DNA from: Gemmatimonadota bacterium
Lineage (GTDB): Bacteria; Gemmatimonadota; Gemmatimonadetes; Gemmatimonadales; Gemmatimonadaceae
NCBI GenBank assembly: GCA_026387935.1
Contig: JAPLKU010000018.1
Location: forward strand, 1 to 64,000
Reading direction: 5' to 3'
DNA: 64,000 nt
Below, in pieces: positions 23,842 to 31,328 of the stretch (position 1 is the stretch's first letter; the number at the start of each line of letters is the position of its first letter). Under the pieces are notes generated by a model. The model was not told the DNA's origin, made no database searches, and worked only from the letters and a program-made list of their open reading frames with translations. The translations under genes were made by a program, and so were the position numbers.

Positions 23842-24846
23842 GTGGCAACAGCTACAGCCAGTCAGGGGACCAATCCTGCAACAGACGCCCACGATCTCGA
23901 GCTGCTCGACAAGCTCGCGCAGGCGCGCAAGGACCTCAGACACCAGATCGCGCAGCGCATCGTTGGCCAGACGGACGTCGTCGAAAGTCTCGTCGCGGCC
24001 ATTCTCGCAGGCGGCCACGTGCTGCTTATCGGCGTGCCGGGCCTCGCCAAGACCCTCATGATCCAGACGCTCGCCCAGGCGCTGGATATGAGCTACTCCC
24101 GCGTGCAGTTCACCCCCGACCTCATGCCGAGTGATATCACGGGCACGGAGTTCCTCGAGGATGACGGCAGCGGCAAGAAGAGTTTTCGCTTCACCAAGGG
24201 ACCGGTGTTCGCGAACATCATTCTCGCCGACGAAATCAATCGAGCCCCACCAAAAACACAGGCCGCGCTCCTCGAGGCCATGCAGGAACACAAGGTGACC
24301 ACGGGCGGCAAGACGTACACGCTGCCCGAGCCGTTCTTCGTGCTCGCCACGCAGAACCCCATCGAACACGAAGGCACGTATCACCTGCCTGAAGCGCAGC
24401 TCGACCGTTTCATGTTCGAGCTCACGGTGGGTTATCCGAGCAAGGTGGAAGAAGAACTCATCGTCTCGCAGACGACGAGCGCGTACAAGGCCGTCGTCAA
24501 GCCGGTGCTCAACGCGGCGGAAATCAGCGAACTGCAGCAGCTCGTGCGCCGCATGCCCGCGCCGCCGAGTGTGGTGGAGTATTCGGTGAAGCTCGCGCGC
24601 AGCACGCGACCGAGTGAACCGGGTGCGTCGCCGGAAATAAAGAAGTACGTCAGCTACGGCGCCGGTCCTCGCGCCGGCCAGAACCTCGTGCTCGGCGCCA
24701 AGGCGCGCGCGGCGATGGACGGCCGCAGTGTGCCGGATCTTGACGATGTGAAGGCCGTCGTGAAGCAGGTGCTCAAGCACCGCGTGGTCATGAACTTCCA
24801 GGCCGAAGCCGAAGGCGTGACGGTGGACAAGCTGATTCAGCTGTAA
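23842..24846 (+). CDS. MoxR-family AAA+ ATPase
   Basis: A 334-residue AAA+ ATPase of the MoxR group, chaperone-like enzymes that help metal-cofactor insertion or complex assembly, usually with a von Willebrand A partner. Walker A is GVPGLAKT (about 60-67). Walker B is ILADEINRAPPKTQAALLEAMQE (Asp-Glu near 132). FFVLATQNPIEHEGTY is the sensor region. The start is GTG at 23842 with GAGG at seven bases. Unlike most moxR genes, no DUF58 or vWA gene follows: a terminator closes the unit directly, so partners must be elsewhere. Confidence 0.93.
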   Translation: MATATASQGTNPATDAHDLELLDKLAQARKDLRHQIAQRIVGQTDVVESLVAAILAGGHVLLIGVPGLAKTLMIQTLAQALDMSYSRVQFTPDLMPSDITGTEFLEDDGSGKKSFRFTKGPVFANIILADEINRAPPKTQAALLEAMQEHKVTTGGKTYTLPEPFFVLATQNPIEHEGTYHLPEAQLDRFMFELTVGYPSKVEEELIVSQTTSAYKAVVKPVLNAAEISELQQLVRRMPAPPSVVEYSVKLARSTRPSEPGASPEIKKYVSYGAGPRAGQNLVLGAKARAAMDGRSVPDLDDVKAVVKQVLKHRVVMNFQAEAEGVTVDKLIQL

Positions 24847-24867
24847 GAAATCAGAAGCAGGCACGAA

Positions 24868-24907
24868 GAAGGCCCCGGCTCAGAGTGAGCCGGGGCCTTC
24901 TTTTTTT
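24868..24907 (+). terminator. Intrinsic terminator after moxR
   Basis: A perfect 15-pair stem (24868-24882 with 24886-24900, arm GAAGGCCCCGGCTCA), a three-base loop and seven T residues. It ends the monocistronic MoxR transcript and isolates the following toxin-antitoxin operon. Confidence 0.95.
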
Positions 24908-24964
24908 CGTTCGGCACGCGGGCTGCGGCACTACTGGGCACCGTGATGGAGACCTGCATTGCGT

Positions 24965-24994
24965 TACATGTAGTTTTTCTCCATACTACATGTA
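24965..24994. promoter_or_regulatory. Inverted-repeat operator over the vapB start
   Basis: TACATGTAGT (24965-24974) and ACTACATGTA (24985-24994) are perfect 10-base inverted arms with a 10-base spacer. Each arm holds the palindrome TACATGTA, and the two palindromes are 22 bases apart, about two helical turns. The right arm ends on the A of the vapB ATG. This is the layout expected for two dimers of a ribbon-helix-helix antitoxin repressing its own operon. Confidence 0.75.
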
Positions 24995-25299
24995 TGTCGA
25001 AGCGCCCACCTAAACCCTCGCGTCCCAGCGCCGTCCGCGAGCCGGTGCAGGTGTACCTCGCCCCGGAAGACAGCGCGCTGCTCGCGCGCCTGGCCCTGGA
25101 ATCTGGCCTCGCCAAAGCCGAGATCATCCGGCGCAGCGTGCGCAGCTACGGACGCACCCATCAGCGTGAAAGCCCCATGATGCAGTTCATGAAGGAATCC
25201 CTTACGGCGAAGTGGTCCGGCCCGCCGATCACCGATATCGATGCTGAGCTGGCCGAGGCGTACATGGACACGCACCAGAAGCCAGCCCGCCGCAAGTGA
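24994..25299 (+). CDS. VapB-like ribbon-helix-helix antitoxin
   Basis: A 101-residue protein with a basic N-terminus and a ribbon-helix-helix-like core: EPVQVYLAPEDSALLARLALESG, then LAKAEIIRRSVRSY. The C-terminal half (PMMQFMKESL, DIDAELAEAYMDTH) would wrap the toxin. It directly precedes a PIN-domain toxin with a 4-base overlap, which makes the antitoxin role likely. The ATG at 24994 is preferred over 24943 because homology begins here and the operator overlaps it. Confidence 0.85.
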   Translation: MSKRPPKPSRPSAVREPVQVYLAPEDSALLARLALESGLAKAEIIRRSVRSYGRTHQRESPMMQFMKESLTAKWSGPPITDIDAELAEAYMDTHQKPARRK

Positions 25300-25709
25300 A
25301 CGCCGCTTTCCTCGATACCGCTGGCTGGATTGCGGCGATCAAGCCCGATCAGGCGTACCATCGCGAGTCGCAGGCTGCGTACCAGAACTGGATCTCCGGC
25401 GGCGTCCCGATGGTCACAACCAACCTCGTCATGGCCGAGATGCAGACCATGCTCATGCGAAGGCGCGGCAGCGTTACTGCACTGCAATTCCTCGACCAGG
25501 TGTACGCCGACCCCAATCATGAAGTCGTGTTCGTCGATCGCGACATCGAACGCGCCGCCATCGACCGGTGGCTTCGCAAATTCGCCGAGCACGACATCAG
25601 CCTCACCGACGCCGTGAGCTTCGAAGTCATGCGCACGCGCCGCATTAGCAATGTCCTCACGCTCAACGTGCACTTCACCACGGCAGGCTTCACCGCTATC
25701 CCGGCATGA
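25296..25709 (+). CDS. VapC-like PIN-domain ribonuclease toxin
   Basis: A 137-residue PIN domain. The acidic metal-binding residues are seen as Asp in AAFLDTAGWIA (about residue 7), Glu in VMAEMQT (about 48), and Asp in ISLTDAVSFEVM (about 104), with DRDIERAAIDRW before it. VapC toxins cut tRNA or rRNA when released from VapB. The start is GTG overlapping the vapB stop. Its own stop overlaps the start of an aminotransferase gene by four bases, which is unusual for a self-contained toxin-antitoxin pair. Confidence 0.88.
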   Translation: MNAAFLDTAGWIAAIKPDQAYHRESQAAYQNWISGGVPMVTTNLVMAEMQTMLMRRRGSVTALQFLDQVYADPNHEVVFVDRDIERAAIDRWLRKFAEHDISLTDAVSFEVMRTRRISNVLTLNVHFTTAGFTAIPA

Positions 25710-26833
25710 CTGAACAGATTGAGACGGGACCCATCGACTTCGGGAACGGGCAGCCGTCCCTCTCGCTGTTGCCGTTGGCGGCACTGCGAGTCGCGTCTGA
25801 ACACGCCATGCGCCGCGCCGATTCCGCGTCGCTGCAGTACGGCCCAGATCAGGGAGACCCCGGGTTCCGCGAATCCCTCGCGCAATTCCTGACCCGCCGC
25901 TACGCGACACCGGTCGATGCCCGTCAACTCATGGTTTCGGCAAGCGCATCGCAGGCGCTTGACCTCGTCTGCACGCTGTTCACCAAGCGCGGCGACACGA
26001 TCTTCGTCGAAGAGCCCACCTATTTTCTGGCGCTCCAGATTTTCCGCGATCATGGCCTGCACGTGGTTGGCATTCCCGTTGATAATAAAGGGATTCGCCT
26101 CGATGCCCTGCGCGCAGCGCTCACGCATCATCGCCCCGCGCTCCTGTACACGATTCCGTCATTCCAGAATCCATCGGGCACGACGATGTCGCCCGCACGC
26201 CGCCAGCAGCTCGTATCAATCAGCCGGGAGTCGGGCCTGCTCGTGGTCGCCGATGAGGTCTATCAGTTGCTCGACTTCGGCACCGCTCCGCCACTTCCGC
26301 TGGCCGCGCACGTGCAATCAGCGCGCATCCTGTCGCTCGGCTCGTTTTCCAAGATCTGCGCCCCGGGACTGCGACTGGGATGGATCCACGGTGCCGCACC
26401 GCTGCTCGACACGTTGATGAAGTCCGGGCTGGTGCAAAGCGGCGGGGGACTCAATCCGTTCGTGTCCGGCGTCATGCGGAGCATGATCGACCTGGGGCTC
26501 GCGGATGAATGCCTGGACCATCTTCGACGCGCGTACGCTGAACGGTCATCGTCCCTGTGCCGCGCGCTGCGCGAGGCGTTCCCCGAAGTGGTGATTGACG
26601 AACCGCTAGGCGGCTATTTCGTCTGGCTGCAGTGGCCGCGCGGGATCGAGGCCGCGCGCTTGCAGACGATCGCCGCCGAGGAACGCGTCACCTTCCATTC
26701 GGGCGAGCCATTTGTCACCCGTGATGGGTTCGGGCATTTCGCACGCCTGAGTTTTGCCCACTACGACACGCCGACGCTCCTGGAAGGTGTGCGGCGGCTA
26801 CAACAAGCGGCTTCGAGGCTGCCAACACAATGA
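25706..26833 (+). CDS. PLP-dependent aminotransferase (2-aminoadipate/MocR-like fold type I)
   Basis: A 375-residue fold-type-I aminotransferase. It resembles the catalytic part of MocR regulators and 2-aminoadipate transaminases but lacks a DNA-binding domain. Seen are LQYGPDQGDPGFRESLA near 45, SASASQALDLV, the NPSG in FQNPSGTTMS, DEVYQLLDF (Asp and Tyr contacting PLP), and the Schiff-base Lys in LGSFSKICAPGLRLGW (about residue 216). FVWLQWP and a late GEPF follow the usual order. The amino donor and acceptor are unknown. It is coupled by ATGA overlaps to vapC before and the amidase after. Confidence 0.88.
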   Translation: MTEQIETGPIDFGNGQPSLSLLPLAALRVASEHAMRRADSASLQYGPDQGDPGFRESLAQFLTRRYATPVDARQLMVSASASQALDLVCTLFTKRGDTIFVEEPTYFLALQIFRDHGLHVVGIPVDNKGIRLDALRAALTHHRPALLYTIPSFQNPSGTTMSPARRQQLVSISRESGLLVVADEVYQLLDFGTAPPLPLAAHVQSARILSLGSFSKICAPGLRLGWIHGAAPLLDTLMKSGLVQSGGGLNPFVSGVMRSMIDLGLADECLDHLRRAYAERSSSLCRALREAFPEVVIDEPLGGYFVWLQWPRGIEAARLQTIAAEERVTFHSGEPFVTRDGFGHFARLSFAHYDTPTLLEGVRRLQQAASRLPTQ

Positions 26834-28269
26834 AACGCATCGCAAAAGACAAACAGCCGCTCCCGCCGCGCAATCCGCGATCGAGCCCCGCCGACCCCGC
26901 CGACCTCTCCGCCACGGAGGTCGCGCGCCTGGTGCGCAATCAAAAGCTCTCTCCCGTCGCGGTGCTCGAGGCCTGCCTCGCGCGCGTCGAGGCGCGCAAC
27001 AAAGAGATCAACGCCGTTGTCACGCTGAATCCGCGTGCGATGGACGAGGCAAAAGCACTCGAACGCTCGATTAAACGCGGCACCAAGCAGGGGCCCCTCG
27101 CGGGCGTCGTCGTCGGCATCAAAGACCTCACGCCCGTGAAGGGCGTCCGCACCACCTACGGCTCCCTGCTCTACGCCGACAACATCCCCACGGAAGACGC
27201 CCTCGTCGTGCAGCGCCTCCGCAAAGCCGGGGCCATCATACTCGGCAAGACCAACACGCCCGAGTTCGGCGCGGGCGCCAACACCTACAATGAAGTGTTC
27301 GGCCGCACGCGGAACCCGCATGATCTCACCAAGACGTCCGGCGGCTCCACCGGCGGCGGCGCGGCCGGTCTCGCCACTGGCATGTTCGCCCTCGCCGAAG
27401 GCACCGACCTCGGCGGCTCGCTGCGCATTCCCGCGTCGTTCTGCGGTGTAGTGGGCCTCCGGCCTTCCGTGGGCCTCGTGCCCACTTCGCCGAGCGAGTT
27501 CGCGTGGGACACGCTCAACGTGTCGGGCCCCATGGCGCGCACCGCCGCGGATGTGGCGCTCATGCTCCAGTCCATCGCGGGGCCGAGCACGTTCTCGCCG
27601 CTCACGCAGCCCATGGACGGGCGCGATTTTATCGCGGCCGTGCGAAAGGGTCCCCAAAAGGGCGTGCGTGTCGCCTATTGCGCCGACATCGCCGGAATCG
27701 GCGTCGATCCCTCCATAGAAAAGGCGTGCCGCACCGCGGCGTTCGCGCTCCGCAAAGCCGGCGCACGCGTGGATGAAATCGACTTCGACCTCTCGTTCGC
27801 GCGCGCGTCATTTATGGCGATTCGCAGCGAGTGGTATGTGAACTGGACGTACACGCGCATGGACCGCGCGGACAAGTTCGGCGCCAACGTCGCGGGCAAT
27901 GTGAAATCGGGGCTCGCGATGAACATGCATACGCTGGCGGGCGCCGAAGTGGCACGCGGACAGATCTGGCACAAGTTCAGGCAGTTCTTCGAGAAGTACG
28001 ACCATCTCGTCACGCCATGCGTGGCCGTATCGCCGTTCCCGGTGGAGCAGAATTATCCAGAGACTGTTGCCGGGAAAAAGATGGAGACCTACTTCGACTG
28101 GTTCGCGCCGACGTACGTGCTCAGCGTCACTGGGCTGCCGGCGGGCTCGGTGCCGTGCGGGCTCGACGCCCACGGGATGCCCGTTGGACTGCAAATCGTC
28201 GGCCGTCAGTTCGGTGAGGAGGAAGTCCTCGCGCTCGCGCGCGGCGTCGAAATCGTGACGGCGCGGTAA
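26830..28269 (+). CDS. Amidase signature enzyme
   Basis: A 479-residue amidase with the Ser-cisSer-Lys triad: Lys in VVGIKDLTPVKG (about residue 98) and the Gly/Ser-rich signature TSGGSTGGGAAGLA followed by GTDLGGSLRIP (about 174-201). Members hydrolyse carboxamides, and GatA is a relative, but no GatB/GatC genes are nearby and the C-terminal half is of the free-standing kind. It overlaps the aminotransferase by four bases, so the pair may convert one nitrogen compound in two steps. The reaction order is not known. Confidence 0.9.
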   Translation: MKRIAKDKQPLPPRNPRSSPADPADLSATEVARLVRNQKLSPVAVLEACLARVEARNKEINAVVTLNPRAMDEAKALERSIKRGTKQGPLAGVVVGIKDLTPVKGVRTTYGSLLYADNIPTEDALVVQRLRKAGAIILGKTNTPEFGAGANTYNEVFGRTRNPHDLTKTSGGSTGGGAAGLATGMFALAEGTDLGGSLRIPASFCGVVGLRPSVGLVPTSPSEFAWDTLNVSGPMARTAADVALMLQSIAGPSTFSPLTQPMDGRDFIAAVRKGPQKGVRVAYCADIAGIGVDPSIEKACRTAAFALRKAGARVDEIDFDLSFARASFMAIRSEWYVNWTYTRMDRADKFGANVAGNVKSGLAMNMHTLAGAEVARGQIWHKFRQFFEKYDHLVTPCVAVSPFPVEQNYPETVAGKKMETYFDWFAPTYVLSVTGLPAGSVPCGLDAHGMPVGLQIVGRQFGEEEVLALARGVEIVTAR

Positions 28270-28318
28270 GCCCGGTCGACGATGGGCTCCGCGCTAGCGC
28301 CGAGACCCTTCACCGCGG

Positions 28319-28531
28319 CTACGTAGCTGCGAGGATCACCTTGAGCGCATCGAACCGAGCAGCCCAGGCGTCTTTCACCTGCGCAGCCGCTTCCTTGCTC
28401 GGCAGCCTCAATTCCTCAACAGCCACTGAACTCTTTCCCGCGCCCTTCGCCACGGAAGCAGAGATGCCGATGATCGCGAGCGCGACAGTGGCAATCGCAG
28501 TGACGAAAATCTTCGTCCGGCCAGCCTTCAT
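28319..28531 (-). CDS. Small membrane-anchored hypothetical protein
   Basis: A 70-residue frame. It has a basic start (KAGRTK), one membrane or uncleaved signal helix (IFVTAIATVALAIIGISASV), and a short outside part predicted helical (PSKEAAAQVKDAWAARFDALKVILAA). A TTG five codons earlier is also possible. It lies 40 bases after a 17-codon micro-ORF on the same strand, and both may belong to one transcript. No family is recognised; the pattern of a regular membrane helix plus an amphipathic helix favours a real gene. Confidence 0.5.
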   Translation of the reverse strand: MKAGRTKIFVTAIATVALAIIGISASVAKGAGKSSVAVEELRLPSKEAAAQVKDAWAARFDALKVILAAT

Positions 28532-28571
28532 ACCTGAGTCAATCAAGAGTTGAAGAGCCCCCGACTTCGGC

Positions 28572-28625
28572 TTACCAAATCAGCGTATCCCTCAGCGCCG
28601 AAAGGATGGCTTCAATAAATGCCAT
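28572..28625 (-). CDS. 17-residue micro-ORF with near-ideal ribosome site
   Basis: ATG at 28625 is preceded by AAAGGGAGGTGA, an almost complete match to the 16S rRNA tail, ending six bases from the start. The frame encodes MAFIEAILSALRDTLIW and stops at TAA (28572-28574). The peptide would form an amphipathic, largely hydrophobic helix ending in Trp. It is too short for usual gene finders. It could be a leader peptide controlling the next gene, or a membrane-active micropeptide. The ribosome site is the best in its neighbourhood; there is no homology evidence. Confidence 0.45.
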   Translation of the reverse strand: MAFIEAILSALRDTLIW

Positions 28626-28792
28626 AATGCGTCACCTCCCTTTGACAAAAAGTCGCACGCATCATCCGCCACGTGCGCTACAAAGTTCGGCTCAGCTCTG
28701 GTGCCTTGGTCTTGCCCGCTCGGCTCTTCTCTGCCGGAGTCGGGGGTCTTATCTCCTCCAATCAATCCTGCGTTTCGCGCGCCCCCCCCTGA
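28626..28792 (-). other. Structured untranslated leader before the micro-ORF
   Basis: No coding frame is visible. On the minus strand the DNA can form a hairpin CGCACG/CGTGCG near 28645-28670 and a weaker CTTT/AAAG pairing right at the ribosome site of the micro-ORF. Related GAGCCGA segments are repeated further upstream. I could not match it to a known riboswitch. It could be the 5' leader of the micro-ORF/small-protein pair, or the 3' end of the preceding gene's transcript. Confidence 0.35.
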
Positions 28793-29524
28793 CTACCCGT
28801 TCGGCATCACCGCGCCGCGCCCAGCTTCTATCCATCGGTTGGTGGCATCCAGTACCGCGAGCACACCAGCTGTTTCTAGACTGTCTCGCACCGAGCAGCT
28901 GCCCGTAAGCAGCGCACCCTGCCGGCCCTGGCGCACCGTCACGCCTGCCAAAACCACCTCACAATCAAACGCCTGCACGACCTTCACGCCCTCGAGCAAA
29001 AACTGACGGCCCGTCTTGTCGCTCAGCGCCACAGCGCTCAGTGCGGCCTTCGCCGCCAACTCCACACGGCCACGATCGCCTTCCATTCCCTCCGCTTCGC
29101 CCACGAACTGCTCCTCACCCCGGCGCAACGTCACCCGGCAGAGCATGCCCTTCGTGCGGCTTCCGCGAACTTCCACATCTTCGAAGTACAACGAACGGCC
29201 GAGCTTTGCTGCCCGCGCGATGGACTTCTCTTCTATAGGCGCTTCGGCCGGTGCCGGCTTTCTTACCGTAGCCGCCACTGAAATCTTCCGGTGGTCCACC
29301 CGCATGCTGAGATGCGCCATCAGCGCGCTCTCCACATTCCGCACCACCTGCTTGGGCGTCAACTCGCCCGTCACCAGCACATGAATGGCATCAACGCCGC
29401 CACTCTCGTCCGCCACGATCTTCGCGCTGACTACGCTCGCCAACGTCCCCAACAGCTCTTCGGCCTTCACCAACGGGAGCAGCTGACCTGCAATCAGCCC
29501 CGGATTATTTTGGTGGGAAGTCAC
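28793..29524 (-). CDS. Conserved-looking protein of unknown function, two-part
   Basis: A 243-residue soluble protein. The N-terminal half holds a sequence I have seen in other phyla without a function: AKIVADESGGVDAIHVLVTG, then PKQVVRNVESALMAH, then MRVDHRKISVA (about residues 34-85). After a Pro/Ala/Glu linker, a C-terminal domain of alternating strands follows (YFEDVEVRGSRTKGMLCRVTLRRG, ... LEGVKVVQAFDCEVVLAGVTVR). No signal or membrane segment is visible. The GTG at 29524 is preferred for its GAGGAG ribosome site, which sits in a hairpin. It lies 150 bases after the sigma-54 activator on the same strand. Confidence 0.65.
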   Translation of the reverse strand: MTSHQNNPGLIAGQLLPLVKAEELLGTLASVVSAKIVADESGGVDAIHVLVTGELTPKQVVRNVESALMAHLSMRVDHRKISVAATVRKPAPAEAPIEEKSIARAAKLGRSLYFEDVEVRGSRTKGMLCRVTLRRGEEQFVGEAEGMEGDRGRVELAAKAALSAVALSDKTGRQFLLEGVKVVQAFDCEVVLAGVTVRQGRQGALLTGSCSVRDSLETAGVLAVLDATNRWIEAGRGAVMPNG

Positions 29525-29526
29525 GA

Positions 29527-29542
29527 CGAGAGGCTCCTCTCG
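29527..29542 (-). promoter_or_regulatory. Hairpin masking the ribosome site of the unknown gene at 29524
   Basis: CGAGAGG (29527-29533) and CCTCTCG (29536-29542) are perfectly complementary. In the minus-strand transcript the second arm contains GAGAGGAG, the Shine-Dalgarno of the GTG at 29524. Folding would hide it. This suggests translation control, though the stem is short. Confidence 0.45.
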
Positions 29543-29674
29543 GTTCCTGTATGGGCAAACGCTAAAATTGAAGTGTCGAATAACTCTACAGTCGTAGCTT
29601 GGTTGTGACACCACATATTCTGCAGCTCCAAACCGCATAACGACTAAGCGTTCAGAAACATTGTCTGGTAGGAC

Positions 29675-31234
29675 TTACTCTTCGGCGCCGATCGGAATTC
29701 CGTACTCCTTCAGCTTCCGGTACAAGGTGCGTTCGCCGATGTCCAAGAGATCTGCGGCTTTACGACGATTATTCCGCGTTTCACGCAACGCCGCTTCAAT
29801 AGATGCGCGCTCAATCTGGGCCATCGTCATTCCCGGGGTCACCGTTACCACGTTGCCGGAGACCGCCGGACCGGGGGGTTCGAGACCACCCACGAGCCGG
29901 CCAACGCCGAGGGAGCCGGCCGAGCCGCCTGCATTCACACCCAGACTAACCTGACTCAAAAGGTCACGGTCGTCGTCCACTTTGCGGCGCAGCTCTTCCA
30001 CCTGAAGCTTGAGTTCCACGAGCGACCGCACAATGAACTCCAACTCGCGGCCGCCAGCCCGTTCCCCTTCGCGCAACACGGGCCCGATATGCACGGGCAG
30101 CATGCGCTGCGGCCCCTGGTCGCGAATGGCCTGAGGAATGTCGTCGAGTCCAATCGCGCGCCCGTGGCTGAGCACCACCATGCTCTCCACAAGATTGCGC
30201 AGCTCGCGCACATTGCCCGGCCAGGAGTATTCCACCAGCGCCTGCATCGCATCTGGCGTAATGCCGCGGAACTCGCGCCCGTGCTGCTGGCTGAACTCCT
30301 GCACGAAGCGCCGCACGAGCAGCACGATGTCTTCGCGCCGCTCGCGGAGCGGCGGCAGGTACATGGCCAGCACGTTAAGCCGGTAGTACAAATCGCTGCG
30401 GAAGTGCCCGCGCTCGACGCCTTCTTTCAGCGGACGGTTCGTCGCCGCAATCACGCGCACATCCACGGGAATCGCCTGCGACCCACCCACGCGCGTCACT
30501 TCGCGCTCTTCGAGCACGCGGAGCAGCTTCACCTGCGTGCTCTGCGGCACATCGCCAATCTCATCGAGAAAAATCGTGCCACCATGTGCGAGCTCGAAGC
30601 GCCCGATGCGCCGCTCCGCAGCGCCGGTGAACGATCCCTTCTCATGACCGAAGAGTTCGCTCTCCAACAGAGTTTCCGGCAGCGCGCCCACGTTCACGGC
30701 AATGAACGGCTTGGCCCTGCGAGGGCTCAGTTGATGAATCGCGCGCGCGACAAGTTCCTTGCCCGTGCCGCTCTCGCCCTCGATGAGCACCGTGCTCGTG
30801 ACCGGCGCGATCTGCTCGATTTTCACGAGCACTTCGCGCACGGGCTCGCTCTCGCCGTACAGGCCGGTGCGCTCCGCCATCGTGCGGCGGTCGAGCAGCG
30901 CCATCACGCGAGTGAACACTTCCTCAGTGGTGACCGGCTTGGTGAGCACTTCGCTGAAGCCGCTCGCGCGCAGCCGGTGCTCCACGTCGCGATCACCAAC
31001 GTCGGCAAGACCAACAACCGCCGCGCCATCCCACAACTGCTGCCGCACGAGCGATTGCGTCGGCGGATCGAGCAAATTTCCCGTCACCACGATCACGTCG
31101 GGCTTCTCGCGCTTCACCGCACTCGGCAGGTCGTCGAGCGGCGACGCCATGGCCGTTTTGATGCCGGCCCCCTCGAGGGCGGCGTTGAGCCGAACGGCGG
31201 GCTCGACGTCGGTGAGGGTAATAAGAACTTTCAC
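29675..31234 (-). CDS. Sigma-54-dependent activator with degenerate receiver domain
   Basis: A 519-residue NtrC-type activator. Residues 1-115 are receiver-like, but the phospho-acceptor place reads PDVIVVTGN, with no Asp at the strand end, while the late Lys-Pro (LTKPV) is kept. The AAA+ domain has Walker A GESGTGKE, Walker B GGTIFLDEIGD, and the sigma-54 contact loop reads GSFTGA rather than GAFTGA. The C-terminus has a Fis-type helix-turn-helix (NNRRKAADLLDIGERTLYRKLKEYG). Activation therefore probably does not depend on phosphorylation of the usual Asp. Its targets are unknown; I could not find a clear -24/-12 promoter next to it. Start is GTG. Confidence 0.9.
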   Translation of the reverse strand: MKVLITLTDVEPAVRLNAALEGAGIKTAMASPLDDLPSAVKREKPDVIVVTGNLLDPPTQSLVRQQLWDGAAVVGLADVGDRDVEHRLRASGFSEVLTKPVTTEEVFTRVMALLDRRTMAERTGLYGESEPVREVLVKIEQIAPVTSTVLIEGESGTGKELVARAIHQLSPRRAKPFIAVNVGALPETLLESELFGHEKGSFTGAAERRIGRFELAHGGTIFLDEIGDVPQSTQVKLLRVLEEREVTRVGGSQAIPVDVRVIAATNRPLKEGVERGHFRSDLYYRLNVLAMYLPPLRERREDIVLLVRRFVQEFSQQHGREFRGITPDAMQALVEYSWPGNVRELRNLVESMVVLSHGRAIGLDDIPQAIRDQGPQRMLPVHIGPVLREGERAGGRELEFIVRSLVELKLQVEELRRKVDDDRDLLSQVSLGVNAGGSAGSLGVGRLVGGLEPPGPAVSGNVVTVTPGMTMAQIERASIEAALRETRNNRRKAADLLDIGERTLYRKLKEYGIPIGAEE

Positions 31235-31328
31235 GGCGAGCTAACCGCGTAGCGGGCAGTGGGTAACGACAACGGCGAGTACCGAGTACCCCGTACCGCC
31301 TCCCGCGTGAGCGCGAGCGTGAGCCGAA

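Noticed and set aside
28640-28792. Known riboswitch class in the leader of the micro-ORF
   Set aside because: Some GA-rich segments recalled cyclic-dinucleotide riboswitches, but I could not match the conserved cores; a covariance-model search would be decisive.
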